This document shows, one piece after another, positions 1 to 8,151 of a stretch of 55,200 nucleotides of DNA (position 1 is its first letter; each line of letters begins with the position of its first letter). Origin of the DNA: Archaeoglobaceae archaeon. Its GTDB lineage: Archaea > Halobacteriota > Archaeoglobi > Archaeoglobales > Archaeoglobaceae. The translations under genes and the position numbers were made by a program. The notes under the pieces are model-generated. The model was given only the letters and a program-made list of their open reading frames with translations. It ran no database searches and had not been told where the DNA came from. Where the stretch lies: NCBI GenBank assembly GCA_025057895.1, contig JANXEF010000001.1, positions 63,555 through 118,754 of the forward strand. The letters are read 5' to 3'.

Positions 1-347
1 AGTTTAGAGAAATAATTGCAGCCCAAGGAGGTGATGAAAAAATTACTTCTGAGGACATCGAAGTTGGAGACAAAATTTATACTCTAAAATCTAATACAGA
101 AGGAGTCGTGATTGCAGTGAACAACAAGACGATAATGAGACTTGCAAGATCTGCTGGTGCTCCTAAGGATAAGGGGGCTGGAGTCTATGTTCACAAGAAA
201 AGGGGGGAAGTTGTAAAAGTTGGAGAGCCTTTGTTGACAATCTATGCTGAGAAAGAATGGAAACTCGACAATGCAATCGAGATTGCAAGAATTGAAAAGC
301 CAATAGTTGTTTCGGGTATGATTCTTGAAGTTTTTGGGAGGGGTTGA
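1..347 (+). CDS. deoA: AMP phosphorylase / thymidine phosphorylase family, C-terminal part (5' end outside window)
   Basis: An open frame enters from the left edge and ends at TGA 345-347. The visible ~114 residues match the C-terminal pyrimidine-nucleoside phosphorylase domain: a stretch with AAQGGDEK, then an alternating hydrophobic segment (GVVIAVNNK), then GAPKDKGAGVYVHKKRGE, which is the family signature loop. Archaeal members phosphorolyse AMP and feed ribose-1,5-bisphosphate to the type III RuBisCO route. Choosing AMP rather than thymidine as substrate rests on what is known of archaeal members, because the catalytic N-terminal part is not in the window. The gene is followed after 1 nt by citrate synthase, so the two are probably co-transcribed. 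Confidence 0.8.
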   Translation, partial: FREIIAAQGGDEKITSEDIEVGDKIYTLKSNTEGVVIAVNNKTIMRLARSAGAPKDKGAGVYVHKKRGEVVKVGEPLLTIYAEKEWKLDNAIEIARIEKPIVVSGMILEVFGRG

Positions 348-348
348 A

Positions 349-1476
349 ATGATTGAAGTTTTGGATGGTTTAAAGGATGTTATTGCTTGTGAAACCAAAA
401 TTTCAAGAATAGAGCTTGTAGATGGAAAGGCAATTCTGGAATATAGAGGGTACGACATAAGAGATCTCGCAAAAAATTCGTGCTATGAAGAAGTAGCATA
501 TCTACTACTTTATGGAGAGCTACCGAAAAAATATGAGCTACAAGATTTTAGGATTGAACTTGCAGAGAGGAGAGAATTACCTCCGCAAATTATAGGACTA
601 CTCACTCATCTTCCACAATATACTCATCCAATGGTTGTTTTGAGAACTTCCATAAGCTATTTAGGTTCACTTGATAGATTGAAAGACTTAAAGACGAGAG
701 AGGAGAATTTAGAGAAGTCAAAAAATTTAATTGCAAAGATTCCAACGATAATAGCGTATTATCATCGAATAAGAATAGGTAAAAACCTGATTCCACCGAC
801 TCTTGAGTTAAGTCATTCAGCCAATTTTCTATACATGTTAAATGGTTTGGAGCCATCAAGAATTGCTGAAAAAGCCCTTGATGCTGATTTGATCTTGCAT
901 GCAGAGCATGAATTGAATGCTTCAACATTTGCTGCAAGAATTGCAGCTTCTACTTTAGCAGACATGTATGCATGTGTTGTTGCTGCCACAGGAACTTTGA
1001 TGGGTCCATTGCATGGAGGGGCAGCTCAAGAAGTAATGAAGATGTTGAGAGAGGTTGCTACACCAAGGAGAGCAGAAGAATACGTTAAGAAAAAGCTTGA
1101 AAAAGGAGAAAAGTTGATGGGTTTCGGACACAGGATTTACAAGAGTATTATCGATCCAAGGTCAGAAATTCTGAGAGATTTGGCAATAGAACTTGCTAAG
1201 AAAGGAAATCCAATATGGTTTGAAATCAGTGAAGCGATTGCAGAGAATGCCTACAAATACAAGAAATTATTGCCAAATGTTGATTTCTATTCAGCAAGCG
1301 TTTATGCAAATCTTGGAATACCAGATGATCTTTTCGTTAACATGTTTGCGATGGGGCGCATATCAGGATGGCTTGCCCACATCATAGAACAATATGAGTC
1401 AAACAAACTGATAAGACCAAGAGCAAAATACGTCGGCGAAACAGAAAGAGTTTATGTTCCAATTGAAAATAGATGA
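349..1476 (+). CDS. gltA: Citrate synthase
   Basis: 375-residue citrate synthase, condensing acetyl-CoA and oxaloacetate. Conserved blocks are visible: YRGYDIRDLA near the N-terminus, LILHAEHELNAST in the middle (first catalytic His), GPLHGGA (second), MGFGHRIYK (substrate-binding Arg/His loop) and the C-terminal NMFAMGRISGWLAHIIEQ. Length is normal for the short thermophilic/archaeal type. The ATG at 349 is preferred over an in-frame ATG at 325 because it lies right after the deoA stop and behind a purine-rich GGGAGGGG stretch. In this lineage it supplies citrate for glutamate synthesis or an incomplete citric acid cycle. Confidence 0.95.
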   Translation: MIEVLDGLKDVIACETKISRIELVDGKAILEYRGYDIRDLAKNSCYEEVAYLLLYGELPKKYELQDFRIELAERRELPPQIIGLLTHLPQYTHPMVVLRTSISYLGSLDRLKDLKTREENLEKSKNLIAKIPTIIAYYHRIRIGKNLIPPTLELSHSANFLYMLNGLEPSRIAEKALDADLILHAEHELNASTFAARIAASTLADMYACVVAATGTLMGPLHGGAAQEVMKMLREVATPRRAEEYVKKKLEKGEKLMGFGHRIYKSIIDPRSEILRDLAIELAKKGNPIWFEISEAIAENAYKYKKLLPNVDFYSASVYANLGIPDDLFVNMFAMGRISGWLAHIIEQYESNKLIRPRAKYVGETERVYVPIENR

Positions 1477-1496
1477 TCTCCTTTTAACGATTCATA

Positions 1497-1505
1497 CTTT
1501 TTTTA
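1497..1505 (+). terminator. Candidate T-run terminator after citrate synthase
   Basis: A run of seven or eight T residues lies about 20 nt after the citrate synthase stop, ahead of the SRP RNA promoter. Archaeal intrinsic termination uses such T-runs without needing a hairpin. The call rests on sequence only. Confidence 0.35.
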
Positions 1506-1521
1506 ACTTCAAGAGAAAGAC

Positions 1522-1530
1522 TTATTAAGA
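1522..1530 (+). promoter_or_regulatory. TATA box (box A) of the SRP RNA gene
   Basis: TTATTAAGA lies 17-25 nt before the inferred 5' end of the SRP RNA at about 1547, close to the spacing expected for archaeal TBP-dependent promoters. An A-rich stretch follows. Confidence 0.5.
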
Positions 1531-1546
1531 AAGAAAACCACTATTC

Positions 1547-1860
1547 TTGGTGGGCTAGGCTGGGGGATTCGGCGTCCCCTGTAACCCGAAACCGTCGATA
1601 TGCGGGAGCCGAAGCCGATGGGAGGCCCGAATGTCTGTGGAAAGTGGGTAAATGAACTCCGTCGAATCCTCGTCCTGAAGGATCGACGGTTACTGCGGGC
1701 TTTCCGGAGGGAAGGTTTGCAGTATTTGTCGGGGGAACCGGCTGAGGCCCGGAAGGGAGCAAGCCTACCTCGAACGATCGATGCTTTCAGGGGTACGGGG
1801 AGGAGGAGTTCATTACCCTCACTGCAGAAACAGCGGGTCGACCTGAGGCGTGCCCACCAA
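1547..1860 (+). ncRNA. ffs: Archaeal signal recognition particle RNA (7S RNA)
   Basis: About 314 nt, strongly GC-rich against an AT-rich background. The two ends pair (5' TTGGTGGGC with 3' GCCCACCAA), forming the long closed archaeal 7S rod. The Alu-domain motif CTGTAACCCG is at about 1578. The conserved S-domain helix 8 loop GGAAGGGAGCAAGCC is at 1751-1765. Length and both signature loops fit archaeal SRP RNA, which binds SRP19 and SRP54 and targets membrane proteins. The several apparent reading frames within 1509-1872 are by-products of this stable RNA and are not genes. Confidence 0.95.
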
Positions 1861-1864
1861 ATTT

Positions 1865-3217
1865 TCATCTAACTTTTCCTCTTGCTAGAGAAACAAAGAT
1901 TCCAAAAAAACAAAGGATTGCTGAAATTGTAAAAGCCATTCTCATTGCAATCATGAATTCTGGAATCGAATCTTTAATCCTTGCAGTTCCTATTGCGACA
2001 GCGAAGATCAACATCACTATACCCATGCTTAAAGCTTGTCCGATAACCCGCATAGTTGCCAAAGTTGCCGACGCTAGACCGTAGAACTTTTTTTCAACAG
2101 AACTCATTACAGCATTTGTGTTTGGTGAAGTAAAAAGTCCAAAACCAGAGCCAATGAGCAGAAGATATATTAACAATACCATAATTGGGGTCTCTATTTC
2201 GAGAGAAGAGAATAAAAAAAGAGAAAAAGAAGTAAATGCCATTCCTATAGAAGCTACAACTTTCGGTTCAAATCTATCGGATATCCAACCAGATATAGGA
2301 GAAAGAATAGCCATCACTACAGGTTGAGTTAAGAGAATTAGCCCAGCCTCTTGAGGAGTAAGACCTTTTACGAACTGAAGATACAAACTGATGAGAAAAG
2401 CTACTGCAAAAGTTGCGGAGTAATTTAGCAGAGCTGCAAGATTCGACATAGTAAAAAGAATATTCTTTCTAAAAAGATTCATGTTTAACACCGGTTCCGG
2501 TATTCTACTCTCGATGAGGGTGAAGATTATTAGCAAGATTATGCCTAATGAGACAAGGAAGAAACCAAGAGTTTCAGGAATACTTGAAAATCCATAAATC
2601 AGCATAAAAAGAGAAATGGAGAACATAATAGATCCTATAGCATCGAAAGTTTCCTCTTTTACAGCATTTTCTTCTTTAAATTTTAAAGCTAGATAGATTG
2701 GAACCAAAGCTAAAAATAAGGGTAATGAGAAAAGAGCTCTCCATCCAAAATTTTGAGTTATTATCCCACCCAATAAAGGCCCTGTGGAAAGACCAATGTA
2801 AACAGCAGAAGTGTTTATCCCTAGAACTTTACCTCTCTCTCTTTGTGGAAACGCTGAACTTAGCATCGCCATTGCAGTTCCACCAACCATTGCAGATCCA
2901 AAACCCTGAAAGAATCTAAAGATAACAAGCATTTCTCCAGAAAGAGAAATAGAACAAAGAAATGAGGAGATTACAAAAATAAAAAGACCAAGAACAAATA
3001 TTTTTTTCCTACCTTTTATATCTCCAAGTTTTCCCATCGGAACGAGGAACATTGCAGTGGAAAGTAAGAAAGCGGTTGAAATCCAAGCAATGAAAATAGC
3101 ATTCAACTCAAATTCTTCCTCTATAGCTGGAATTGCAACGTTAACAGCTGATGCCATGAAAGGTGTGAAAAAAGAAGCAATCGTCGAAGCGATTAGGATA
3201 ACGTATTTTTGGTCCAT
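1865..3217 (-). CDS. MFS transporter, drug:H+ antiporter type (DHA2/EmrB-like)
   Basis: 450 residues, hydrophobic throughout, with about 12-14 predicted membrane helices. The loop between helices 2 and 3 carries the MFS signature GKLGDIKGRKKIF (residues ~62-74). A motif C-like segment (GLSTGPLLGGIITQNFGWR) is in helix 5, typical of drug/H+ antiporters. The start MDQKYVILIAS places helix 1 directly at the N-terminus. It probably exports small amphiphiles, but the substrate cannot be read from sequence. It lies 55 nt downstream of the ATP-grasp gene on the same strand and may be read with it. Its 3' end is only 4 nt from the SRP RNA on the other strand. Confidence 0.85.
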   Translation of the reverse strand: MDQKYVILIASTIASFFTPFMASAVNVAIPAIEEEFELNAIFIAWISTAFLLSTAMFLVPMGKLGDIKGRKKIFVLGLFIFVISSFLCSISLSGEMLVIFRFFQGFGSAMVGGTAMAMLSSAFPQRERGKVLGINTSAVYIGLSTGPLLGGIITQNFGWRALFSLPLFLALVPIYLALKFKEENAVKEETFDAIGSIMFSISLFMLIYGFSSIPETLGFFLVSLGIILLIIFTLIESRIPEPVLNMNLFRKNILFTMSNLAALLNYSATFAVAFLISLYLQFVKGLTPQEAGLILLTQPVVMAILSPISGWISDRFEPKVVASIGMAFTSFSLFLFSSLEIETPIMVLLIYLLLIGSGFGLFTSPNTNAVMSSVEKKFYGLASATLATMRVIGQALSMGIVMLIFAVAIGTARIKDSIPEFMIAMRMAFTISAILCFFGIFVSLARGKVR

Positions 3218-3272
3218 AAAAAATTGTGAAATTTCAGACTTAAAAGAGTTATCTTTCCATTACGATTTTATT

Positions 3273-4184
3273 TTAAAAATCGGAAATTCTCAGTGTATAA
3301 TTTCCAACTTTTGCGAAGAAGTCGTTGAATTGCCCTTTTTCTAACTTTTGCCTCTTGAAACTACTTCCAATTTGATAACCTTTGAGCATGTCTACGACGT
3401 TAATACCATAAGCCCTTTCAAAGGCAATAATCGGTGTAGTAATCCTTGCATTCAGTTCTATGACATAAGGTTGTTCTGCATATACGATATCAACACCTAC
3501 ATAACCTTTAAGTCCTTTAATCGATTCTACGGCTTCAATCGCGATTTTACAAACTTCTAAAGCTTTTTCTTCTTCAATTCTAGCTGGAACAATTGCACCT
3601 TTATATTTGAAATCTTCAATTATCTGCTCGTTTATGCTTACGACGCGAATATCATCTCTTAAGATTAGACTTGCACTTAGATTTTCTCCCTTTATATATT
3701 CCTGTGCTATATAATTCTCAGGTATAGATCTTGAGAATTTTATACCCTCTCCTCCACAAGATACCCTTGGTTTTACGATGAAATCTCCTTCAAGCTCTTT
3801 TTTCGAAGTTTTTGGCATTAGTACTTTTCTTCTTAGCCTTTTGTATAACTTCCATTTGTCAGAAGTTATTGCAATTGCTCTACTTGAAGATCCCAAATTT
3901 TCACAGTACTTTTCACCGATCTCTGTAAGCTTAAGGAGTTTATAGTCATCTTCCGGGGCAACTATTAAAAATGCATCACTCTTTTCCAACCAGTTTTCTA
4001 TCTCATCGATTTTTCCTGGAGGAAGTTTTAATTCATCGCTAAACTGCCTTCTAACGAAAGAGAGGACGTTGTAATATCTTAAAAAACCTTTAAAAAGAGT
4101 TTTAAACATTGCAAGTCCTTCAACAGCAATATGTTCGGGTATTTCATCTCCACAAGTTGCGAATTCAAAAAGAAAAAGTTTCAT
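3273..4184 (-). CDS. mfnD: ATP-grasp ligase, probably tyramine-L-glutamate ligase of methanofuran synthesis
   Basis: 303 residues with an ATP-grasp fold. A central segment, DFIVKPRVSCGGEGIKF (about 154-170), is the glycine-rich ATP-binding loop with its Lys. YIAQEYIKGENLSASL is the next block, and GYVGVDIVYAEQPYVIELNARITT carries the Mg-binding Asp, Glu and Asn. The N-terminus (FLFEFATCG...) resembles the COG1821 group, which includes MfnD, the enzyme joining glutamate to tyramine in methanofuran. Archaeoglobi use methanofuran, so the role fits, but substrate assignment is by family resemblance only. It overlaps the upstream NYN-domain gene by 4 nt (ATGA). Confidence 0.65.
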   Translation of the reverse strand: MKLFLFEFATCGDEIPEHIAVEGLAMFKTLFKGFLRYYNVLSFVRRQFSDELKLPPGKIDEIENWLEKSDAFLIVAPEDDYKLLKLTEIGEKYCENLGSSSRAIAITSDKWKLYKRLRRKVLMPKTSKKELEGDFIVKPRVSCGGEGIKFSRSIPENYIAQEYIKGENLSASLILRDDIRVVSINEQIIEDFKYKGAIVPARIEEEKALEVCKIAIEAVESIKGLKGYVGVDIVYAEQPYVIELNARITTPIIAFERAYGINVVDMLKGYQIGSSFKRQKLEKGQFNDFFAKVGNYTLRISDF

Positions 4185-4687
4185 ACTTCTAATATTTCTT
4201 CTCTCTCTCCTGCTTCCTCTTCATTCAGAACAATTGCAATGTCTGCAGAGTTTTTAAGAGCGGTTGAAAAACCTGGTTCTGCACCAACAATTATCGTCTC
4301 TTTACCAATTTCCATGGCTTTCATTAGAACTGCTTTAAAATCCGCATCTCTTGTGACAAGTGCAAGAACATCTATAGATTCGTTGTAAATCAATTCCATA
4401 GCTTCTACAGCCATTCTAACATCAACGTCACCAGAAGTAACTATTGGCTCAAATCCTTGGTTTTCTATTGCTTCTACAAGCTTATCAGTTGCATATTGAT
4501 TTAAAAAAACCTTAGCAATCTTTATATCACCATATTCAGTCAAAATATCTCTTATCTCTTTCAAGTTCGTATTAAACTCTTTTCTGAGCATATTAGGACC
4601 ATCCACTAAAACACCTATTCTCTTTCTTTGAGTAGATTTTCTCTTTGAAAGATAGTCTTTTATTTTTTGAATTCTCGAAGTTTTCAT
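4181..4687 (-). CDS. NYN/LabA-like domain protein (PIN-fold putative RNase)
   Basis: 168 residues. After a basic N-terminus (residues 1-23) comes IGVLVDGPNMLRKEF, the NYN-domain opening with its first acidic residue. SGDVDVRMAVEAM and LVTRDADFKAVLMKAM, the other acidic clusters, follow, then an alternating GKETIIVGAEPG strand. This acidic layout is that of PIN-like metal-dependent RNases (DUF88/LabA, archaeal TIGR00288-type). RNA cleavage is inferred from family; the cellular target is unknown. It is the first gene of a minus-strand set with the ATP-grasp ligase, sharing an ATGA overlap. Confidence 0.75.
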   Translation of the reverse strand: MKTSRIQKIKDYLSKRKSTQRKRIGVLVDGPNMLRKEFNTNLKEIRDILTEYGDIKIAKVFLNQYATDKLVEAIENQGFEPIVTSGDVDVRMAVEAMELIYNESIDVLALVTRDADFKAVLMKAMEIGKETIIVGAEPGFSTALKNSADIAIVLNEEEAGEREEILEV

Positions 4688-4812
4688 TTGCGACTATTTC
4701 TTTTGAGAATTTAAAAATTTTTTGACGCAAAGTTATAATAAATTAAGTTTTTGAAAAATTTCGAAATGAGTAAAAACTCATGGTTTTAGATAAATAACAG
4801 AATGCAAAAAAA

Positions 4813-4833
4813 TTTATATACTTATTAGTATAT
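4813..4833 (+). promoter_or_regulatory. TATA box with overlapping palindrome (candidate autoregulatory operator)
   Basis: TTTATATA at 4813-4820 is a TATA box for the HTH gene starting at 4858. It overlaps a perfect inverted repeat, ATATAC at 4816-4821 and GTATAT at 4828-4833, with a 6-nt spacer. A dimeric winged-helix protein bound here would block TBP. Confidence 0.5.
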
Positions 4834-4857
4834 CTAACATCTATCTGAGGTGATAGT

Positions 4858-5220
4858 ATGGTCGAAGAACTATCCGAAAACGATGAGAAGATCGTAAATT
4901 TAGTAACGGAAGCAGGGTTGAACAGAAACATTGCGAGGGTGATAGTTTTTCTATCAAAAACAGGAGAAGCAGTTTCAAGGGACATTGAGAGGGCTACAAA
5001 TCTCAGACAACCAGAGGTCAGTCTTGCTATGAAAGAGTTAAAAGATTGGGGTTGGGTCAAAGAGAGAGAGTTGAAAAAAAAGGGCAAGGGAAGACCATTG
5101 AAGAGCTATAAGATGACAAAGGAACTCAGGGAAATAGTTACAGAACTTGTTCAGAAAAAAAGAGAAGAAATAAAGAAAATTGAAAGAGATCTCAACGAAC
5201 TCGAATCTATAGTTAAATGA
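4858..5220 (+). CDS. Winged-helix transcriptional regulator (archaeal MarR/TrmB-like)
   Basis: 120 residues. Residues about 15-90 form a winged HTH: NRNIARVIVFLSKTGEAVS, then the recognition region IERATNLRQPEVSLAMKEL, then the wing KERELKKKGKGRPLKSYKM. The C-terminal 30 residues (EIVTELVQKKREEIKKIERD...) are a charged coiled coil, probably for dimerisation. A clear GAGGTGAT ribosome-binding site lies 6 nt before the ATG. Its stop codon overlaps the start of the hydrolase gene by 4 nt. A palindrome sits over its own TATA box, suggesting self-repression. This small regulator type is widespread in euryarchaea; its ligand or target is not known. Confidence 0.8.
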   Translation: MVEELSENDEKIVNLVTEAGLNRNIARVIVFLSKTGEAVSRDIERATNLRQPEVSLAMKELKDWGWVKERELKKKGKGRPLKSYKMTKELREIVTELVQKKREEIKKIERDLNELESIVK

Positions 5221-5921
5221 TCGTCGAAACAGCTATTGGAAACAATTTTGCAAGATTTCACGTTTCAAAAACAATATTGATATGCCACGGGTTTCCTTAT
5301 GAGGGGGGTTCAGTAATCGAGAAGAGTTATAGCGATCTTGCAAACTTCTTTTCAAATATTTCTCCCACTCTTATCTTCGACTTTTCTGGTTGTGGAAACA
5401 GTAGGGGTTACTTCAGCTTTAAAAACTGTGTTAGAGATTTGAAAAGGATTGCTAATAAATTTAAAAATGTAAGTATTATTGGTTACAGTATGGGTGCTCT
5501 AGTTGCTATGAAAGCAGTAGCAGAGATTGAAAACGTCGAGAGACTCGCTCTAATTTCACCCCCTTTACCTGAGATTTTTAGCGAAGATAGGCTAAAGATG
5601 ATGTATTATCACGCACTTTCGATAATTAGAATAAAAAGATTTGAAGATTTTCGTTCTGAGATGATAGAATTGGAGAGAGGAGATTTATTAGACTATCTTT
5701 GCAAGTCTTCGATACCTAAACTCGTTGTTCATGGTACTAAAGATGAAGTGGTGCCCTTCGAATGTGGGGAGAAAATTTACAGAGCAATAAGTGAACCAAA
5801 GTATTTTATGAAAATTATAAATGGTGATCATTTTCTAAGAAAGAATCAAAAAGTTATGCAAAAAGTTCGAGATTGGTTTGAGGATAAATTAAGAGATAAA
5901 GAAATCGAAATCAACGTTTGA
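5217..5921 (+). CDS. Alpha/beta hydrolase
   Basis: 234 residues of the alpha/beta-hydrolase fold. The oxyanion region is ICHGFPYEGG (22-31), the nucleophile elbow GYSMGA with Ser91, the acid Asp177 in HGTKDEVVP, and His206 in NGDHFLR. All three catalytic residues are present in order. Short members like this act on small esters or as acyl-transfer enzymes; the substrate cannot be told. It starts with ATG overlapping the stop of the HTH regulator (ATGA), so the pair is translationally coupled. Its 3' end overlaps the convergent adenylate kinase gene by 11 nt. Confidence 0.85.
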   Translation: MIVETAIGNNFARFHVSKTILICHGFPYEGGSVIEKSYSDLANFFSNISPTLIFDFSGCGNSRGYFSFKNCVRDLKRIANKFKNVSIIGYSMGALVAMKAVAEIENVERLALISPPLPEIFSEDRLKMMYYHALSIIRIKRFEDFRSEMIELERGDLLDYLCKSSIPKLVVHGTKDEVVPFECGEKIYRAISEPKYFMKIINGDHFLRKNQKVMQKVRDWFEDKLRDKEIEINV

Positions 5922-6585
5922 TTTTCTCTAAAATATTCAATACTTCCCTTTTAACCCCTTCGACATCCTTTGTACCATCTACATCGAAGAAAATTCTCCT
6001 CTTCTTGTAATAATCTATTAATGGTTCTGTGTTCTTTCTATAAACTCTAAATCTTTCTTTTACAGTTTCTTCTCTATCATCTTCTCTTTGATAGAGTTCA
6101 CCGCCACACTTATCACAAGTACTCTCTTTTTTGGGAGGATTGTATAGAAGATGATATATAGCACCACATTTCTTGCAAGTTCTTCTGTAAACGATCCTTT
6201 TTATCACCTCCTCTTCAGGAACGTTTACGTTTATAACAGCATTTATCTTCTTACCCATCTTCTCTAGTATTCTATCTAAAGCCTCTGCTTGGGCAATTGT
6301 CCTTGGAAAACCGTCAAGAATAAAACCTTTTTCGCAATCTTTTTGAGATAACCTTTCCCTAACGATTTCAACAACTATTTCATCTGGAACGAGTTTTCCT
6401 TGATTCATGTATTCTCTTGCTTTTTTTCCAAGTTCAGTCCCCTTTGTAACGGCTTCTCTAAGCATGTCTCCCGTCGATATTTGTGGAATTCCATATTTCT
6501 CCATTATTATCTTCGCTTGAGTTCCTTTTCCTGCTCCAGGAGCACCAAGCAAAACTAGATTCATGAAAGTCTTTTGCACTTTCAT
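5911..6585 (-). CDS. adk: Adenylate kinase, zinc-LID type
   Basis: 224 residues; 2 ADP to ATP + AMP. P-loop GAPGAGKGT near residue 14, then STGDMLREAV (AMP site), GFPRTIAQAEAL, and a long LID with CKKCG and CDKCG, a four-cysteine zinc site common in thermophilic and Gram-positive enzymes. The C-terminus IEGVKREVLNILEK-type helix is complete. Two starts are possible: the ATG at 6585, which lies about 20-28 nt from a TATAGATA element and would be leaderless, and an ATG at 6564 giving the more typical N-terminus MNLVLLGAPG. The first is listed; the second is equally likely. Confidence 0.93.
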   Translation of the reverse strand: MKVQKTFMNLVLLGAPGAGKGTQAKIIMEKYGIPQISTGDMLREAVTKGTELGKKAREYMNQGKLVPDEIVVEIVRERLSQKDCEKGFILDGFPRTIAQAEALDRILEKMGKKINAVINVNVPEEEVIKRIVYRRTCKKCGAIYHLLYNPPKKESTCDKCGGELYQREDDREETVKERFRVYRKNTEPLIDYYKKRRIFFDVDGTKDVEGVKREVLNILEKIKR

Positions 6586-6674
6586 CTTAAAACTTTTCTA
6601 TTTTTATCTATAGAGGGCAGAGATAAAATTGTGATGACAGAAAATTTTAAATAAATTAATTTAAAATTAACGAT

Positions 6675-7994
6675 ATGAACATCGCAATAATCGGCGGTGG
6701 AGCTGCAGGAATGACTGCTGCATCGAGAGTAAAAGCCCTTAGACCAGAATGGAACGTTATGGTTTTTGAAAAAACGAATTTTGTTAGTCATGCTCCATGC
6801 GGTATACCTTTCTACGTTTCTGGGATTGTAGAGTATTTTGAGGAACTCTGCACGTACGATGTATCATATTTTAGAATGGAGAGAGGAATAGATGTACATA
6901 CAAACTCAAAGGTTATTGAAGTTGGAGAAGGTTATCTGGTTGCAGAAGAAGATGGTAAGGAGAGAAGATATGAATGGGATAAGCTTCTCTTTACCACTGG
7001 TTCTAGGGCAAAAAATTTAGACGTAAAAAGAGAAGAACTTGAAGGAGTTCTATACCTGAACCACATAACAAGTGCTGAAAAAGTAAAGAATTTAGCCTTA
7101 AAAGCTGAAAACGTAGTTGTAATAGGTTCGGGATATATAGGCGTCGAAATGGCCGAAGCTATTACAAGACTAGGGAAAAAGGTCACAATAATAGAGATGG
7201 CAGAGAGACCTCTTCCAGAATACGATGCCGAAATAGCTGCAATAATAAAATCTGAGATGGAAAAGTTTGTAAACCTCAGACTAGGAGAGAAAGTTGTTGC
7301 TTTTGAAGGTAAAGACAGAGTAGAGAAAGTAATAACAAACAAAGGAGATTACAAGTGTGAATTGGTAATAGTTGCTGTAGGGTCGCATCCGAACACGGAA
7401 ATCGCAAAAAAAATCGTTGAACTCGGGAAAAGTGGTGCTATTAAAACTAATAGTAGGATGGAGACGAGTAGAGGAGGAGTTTATGCAGCAGGAGACTGTG
7501 CGGAATCTTTAAACATTATAACAGGAAAACCTGATTGGATCCCTCTTGCAACTCCTGCCAACAAGATGGGCTACGTAGCCGGAGTAAACATAGCAGGATA
7601 TGAACTTCACTACCCTGGTTCACTGAAAAGTCAGATCACGAGCTTCTACAATACAGAAATTGGTAAAGTTGGACTTAGCGAGTATGAAGCGATGAGAGAG
7701 GGATATGAAATTATATCTTCCTTTATAACCACTAAGTCTACTGCAAGGTATTTCATGGATGGACTCATTCACCTCAAAGTCGTTGCAGATAGAAATGGAA
7801 AACTTCTGGGAATACAGGCTGTCGGAAAAGGAGTTGCAATGCGAATTTATGCGGTTTCAGCTCTTCTTTATCGTGGTGCAAACATTAGAGATCTTTTCTT
7901 CACTGATTTTCCATATTATCCTCCAGTCTCGAGAGTTTGGGATCCATTGGTAGTTGCAGCAAGGAATCTATTCAGAAAACTAGGAATTCCATAG
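6675..7994 (+). CDS. CoA-disulfide reductase / NADH oxidase family flavoprotein
   Basis: 439 residues. FAD-binding GGGAAGMTAASRV at the N-terminus, followed by SHAPCGIPFYVSG with redox-active Cys42, the hallmark of the single-cysteine NADH oxidase/NADH peroxidase/CoA-disulfide reductase group. The NAD-binding motif VVIGSGYIGVEMAEA and the second FAD motif GVYAAGDCAES follow. A C-terminal dimerisation domain ends the protein. Thermophilic members reduce CoA disulfide, polysulfide or oxygen, protecting anaerobes; which of these applies here is not evident. Transcribed divergently from adk across 89 nt. Confidence 0.85.
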   Translation: MNIAIIGGGAAGMTAASRVKALRPEWNVMVFEKTNFVSHAPCGIPFYVSGIVEYFEELCTYDVSYFRMERGIDVHTNSKVIEVGEGYLVAEEDGKERRYEWDKLLFTTGSRAKNLDVKREELEGVLYLNHITSAEKVKNLALKAENVVVIGSGYIGVEMAEAITRLGKKVTIIEMAERPLPEYDAEIAAIIKSEMEKFVNLRLGEKVVAFEGKDRVEKVITNKGDYKCELVIVAVGSHPNTEIAKKIVELGKSGAIKTNSRMETSRGGVYAAGDCAESLNIITGKPDWIPLATPANKMGYVAGVNIAGYELHYPGSLKSQITSFYNTEIGKVGLSEYEAMREGYEIISSFITTKSTARYFMDGLIHLKVVADRNGKLLGIQAVGKGVAMRIYAVSALLYRGANIRDLFFTDFPYYPPVSRVWDPLVVAARNLFRKLGIP

Positions 7995-8151
7995 ATTTGG
8001 AATTATCTGGTCCTTAAAGTTATTTAAAAATTTTCTACCCTATTAAGCAAAAATTCATTCTTATTATTTTACCTTGAATGTGGAAATTGAAAAGAGCAAT
8101 ATGAGAAAAAATTTTTAAAAATTAAAGGATTTCAGAAAAACTCTTCTAATA

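Noticed and set aside
1509-1872. Open frames of 73-119 residues on both strands
   Set aside because: They lie in the SRP RNA, which is GC-rich and folds end to end; the peptides are Pro/Arg/Ser-rich with no family resemblance.
8000-8151. Gap after the CoA-disulfide reductase gene as a small gene
   Set aside because: AT-rich, with frequent stops in every frame and no ribosome-binding site or stem.
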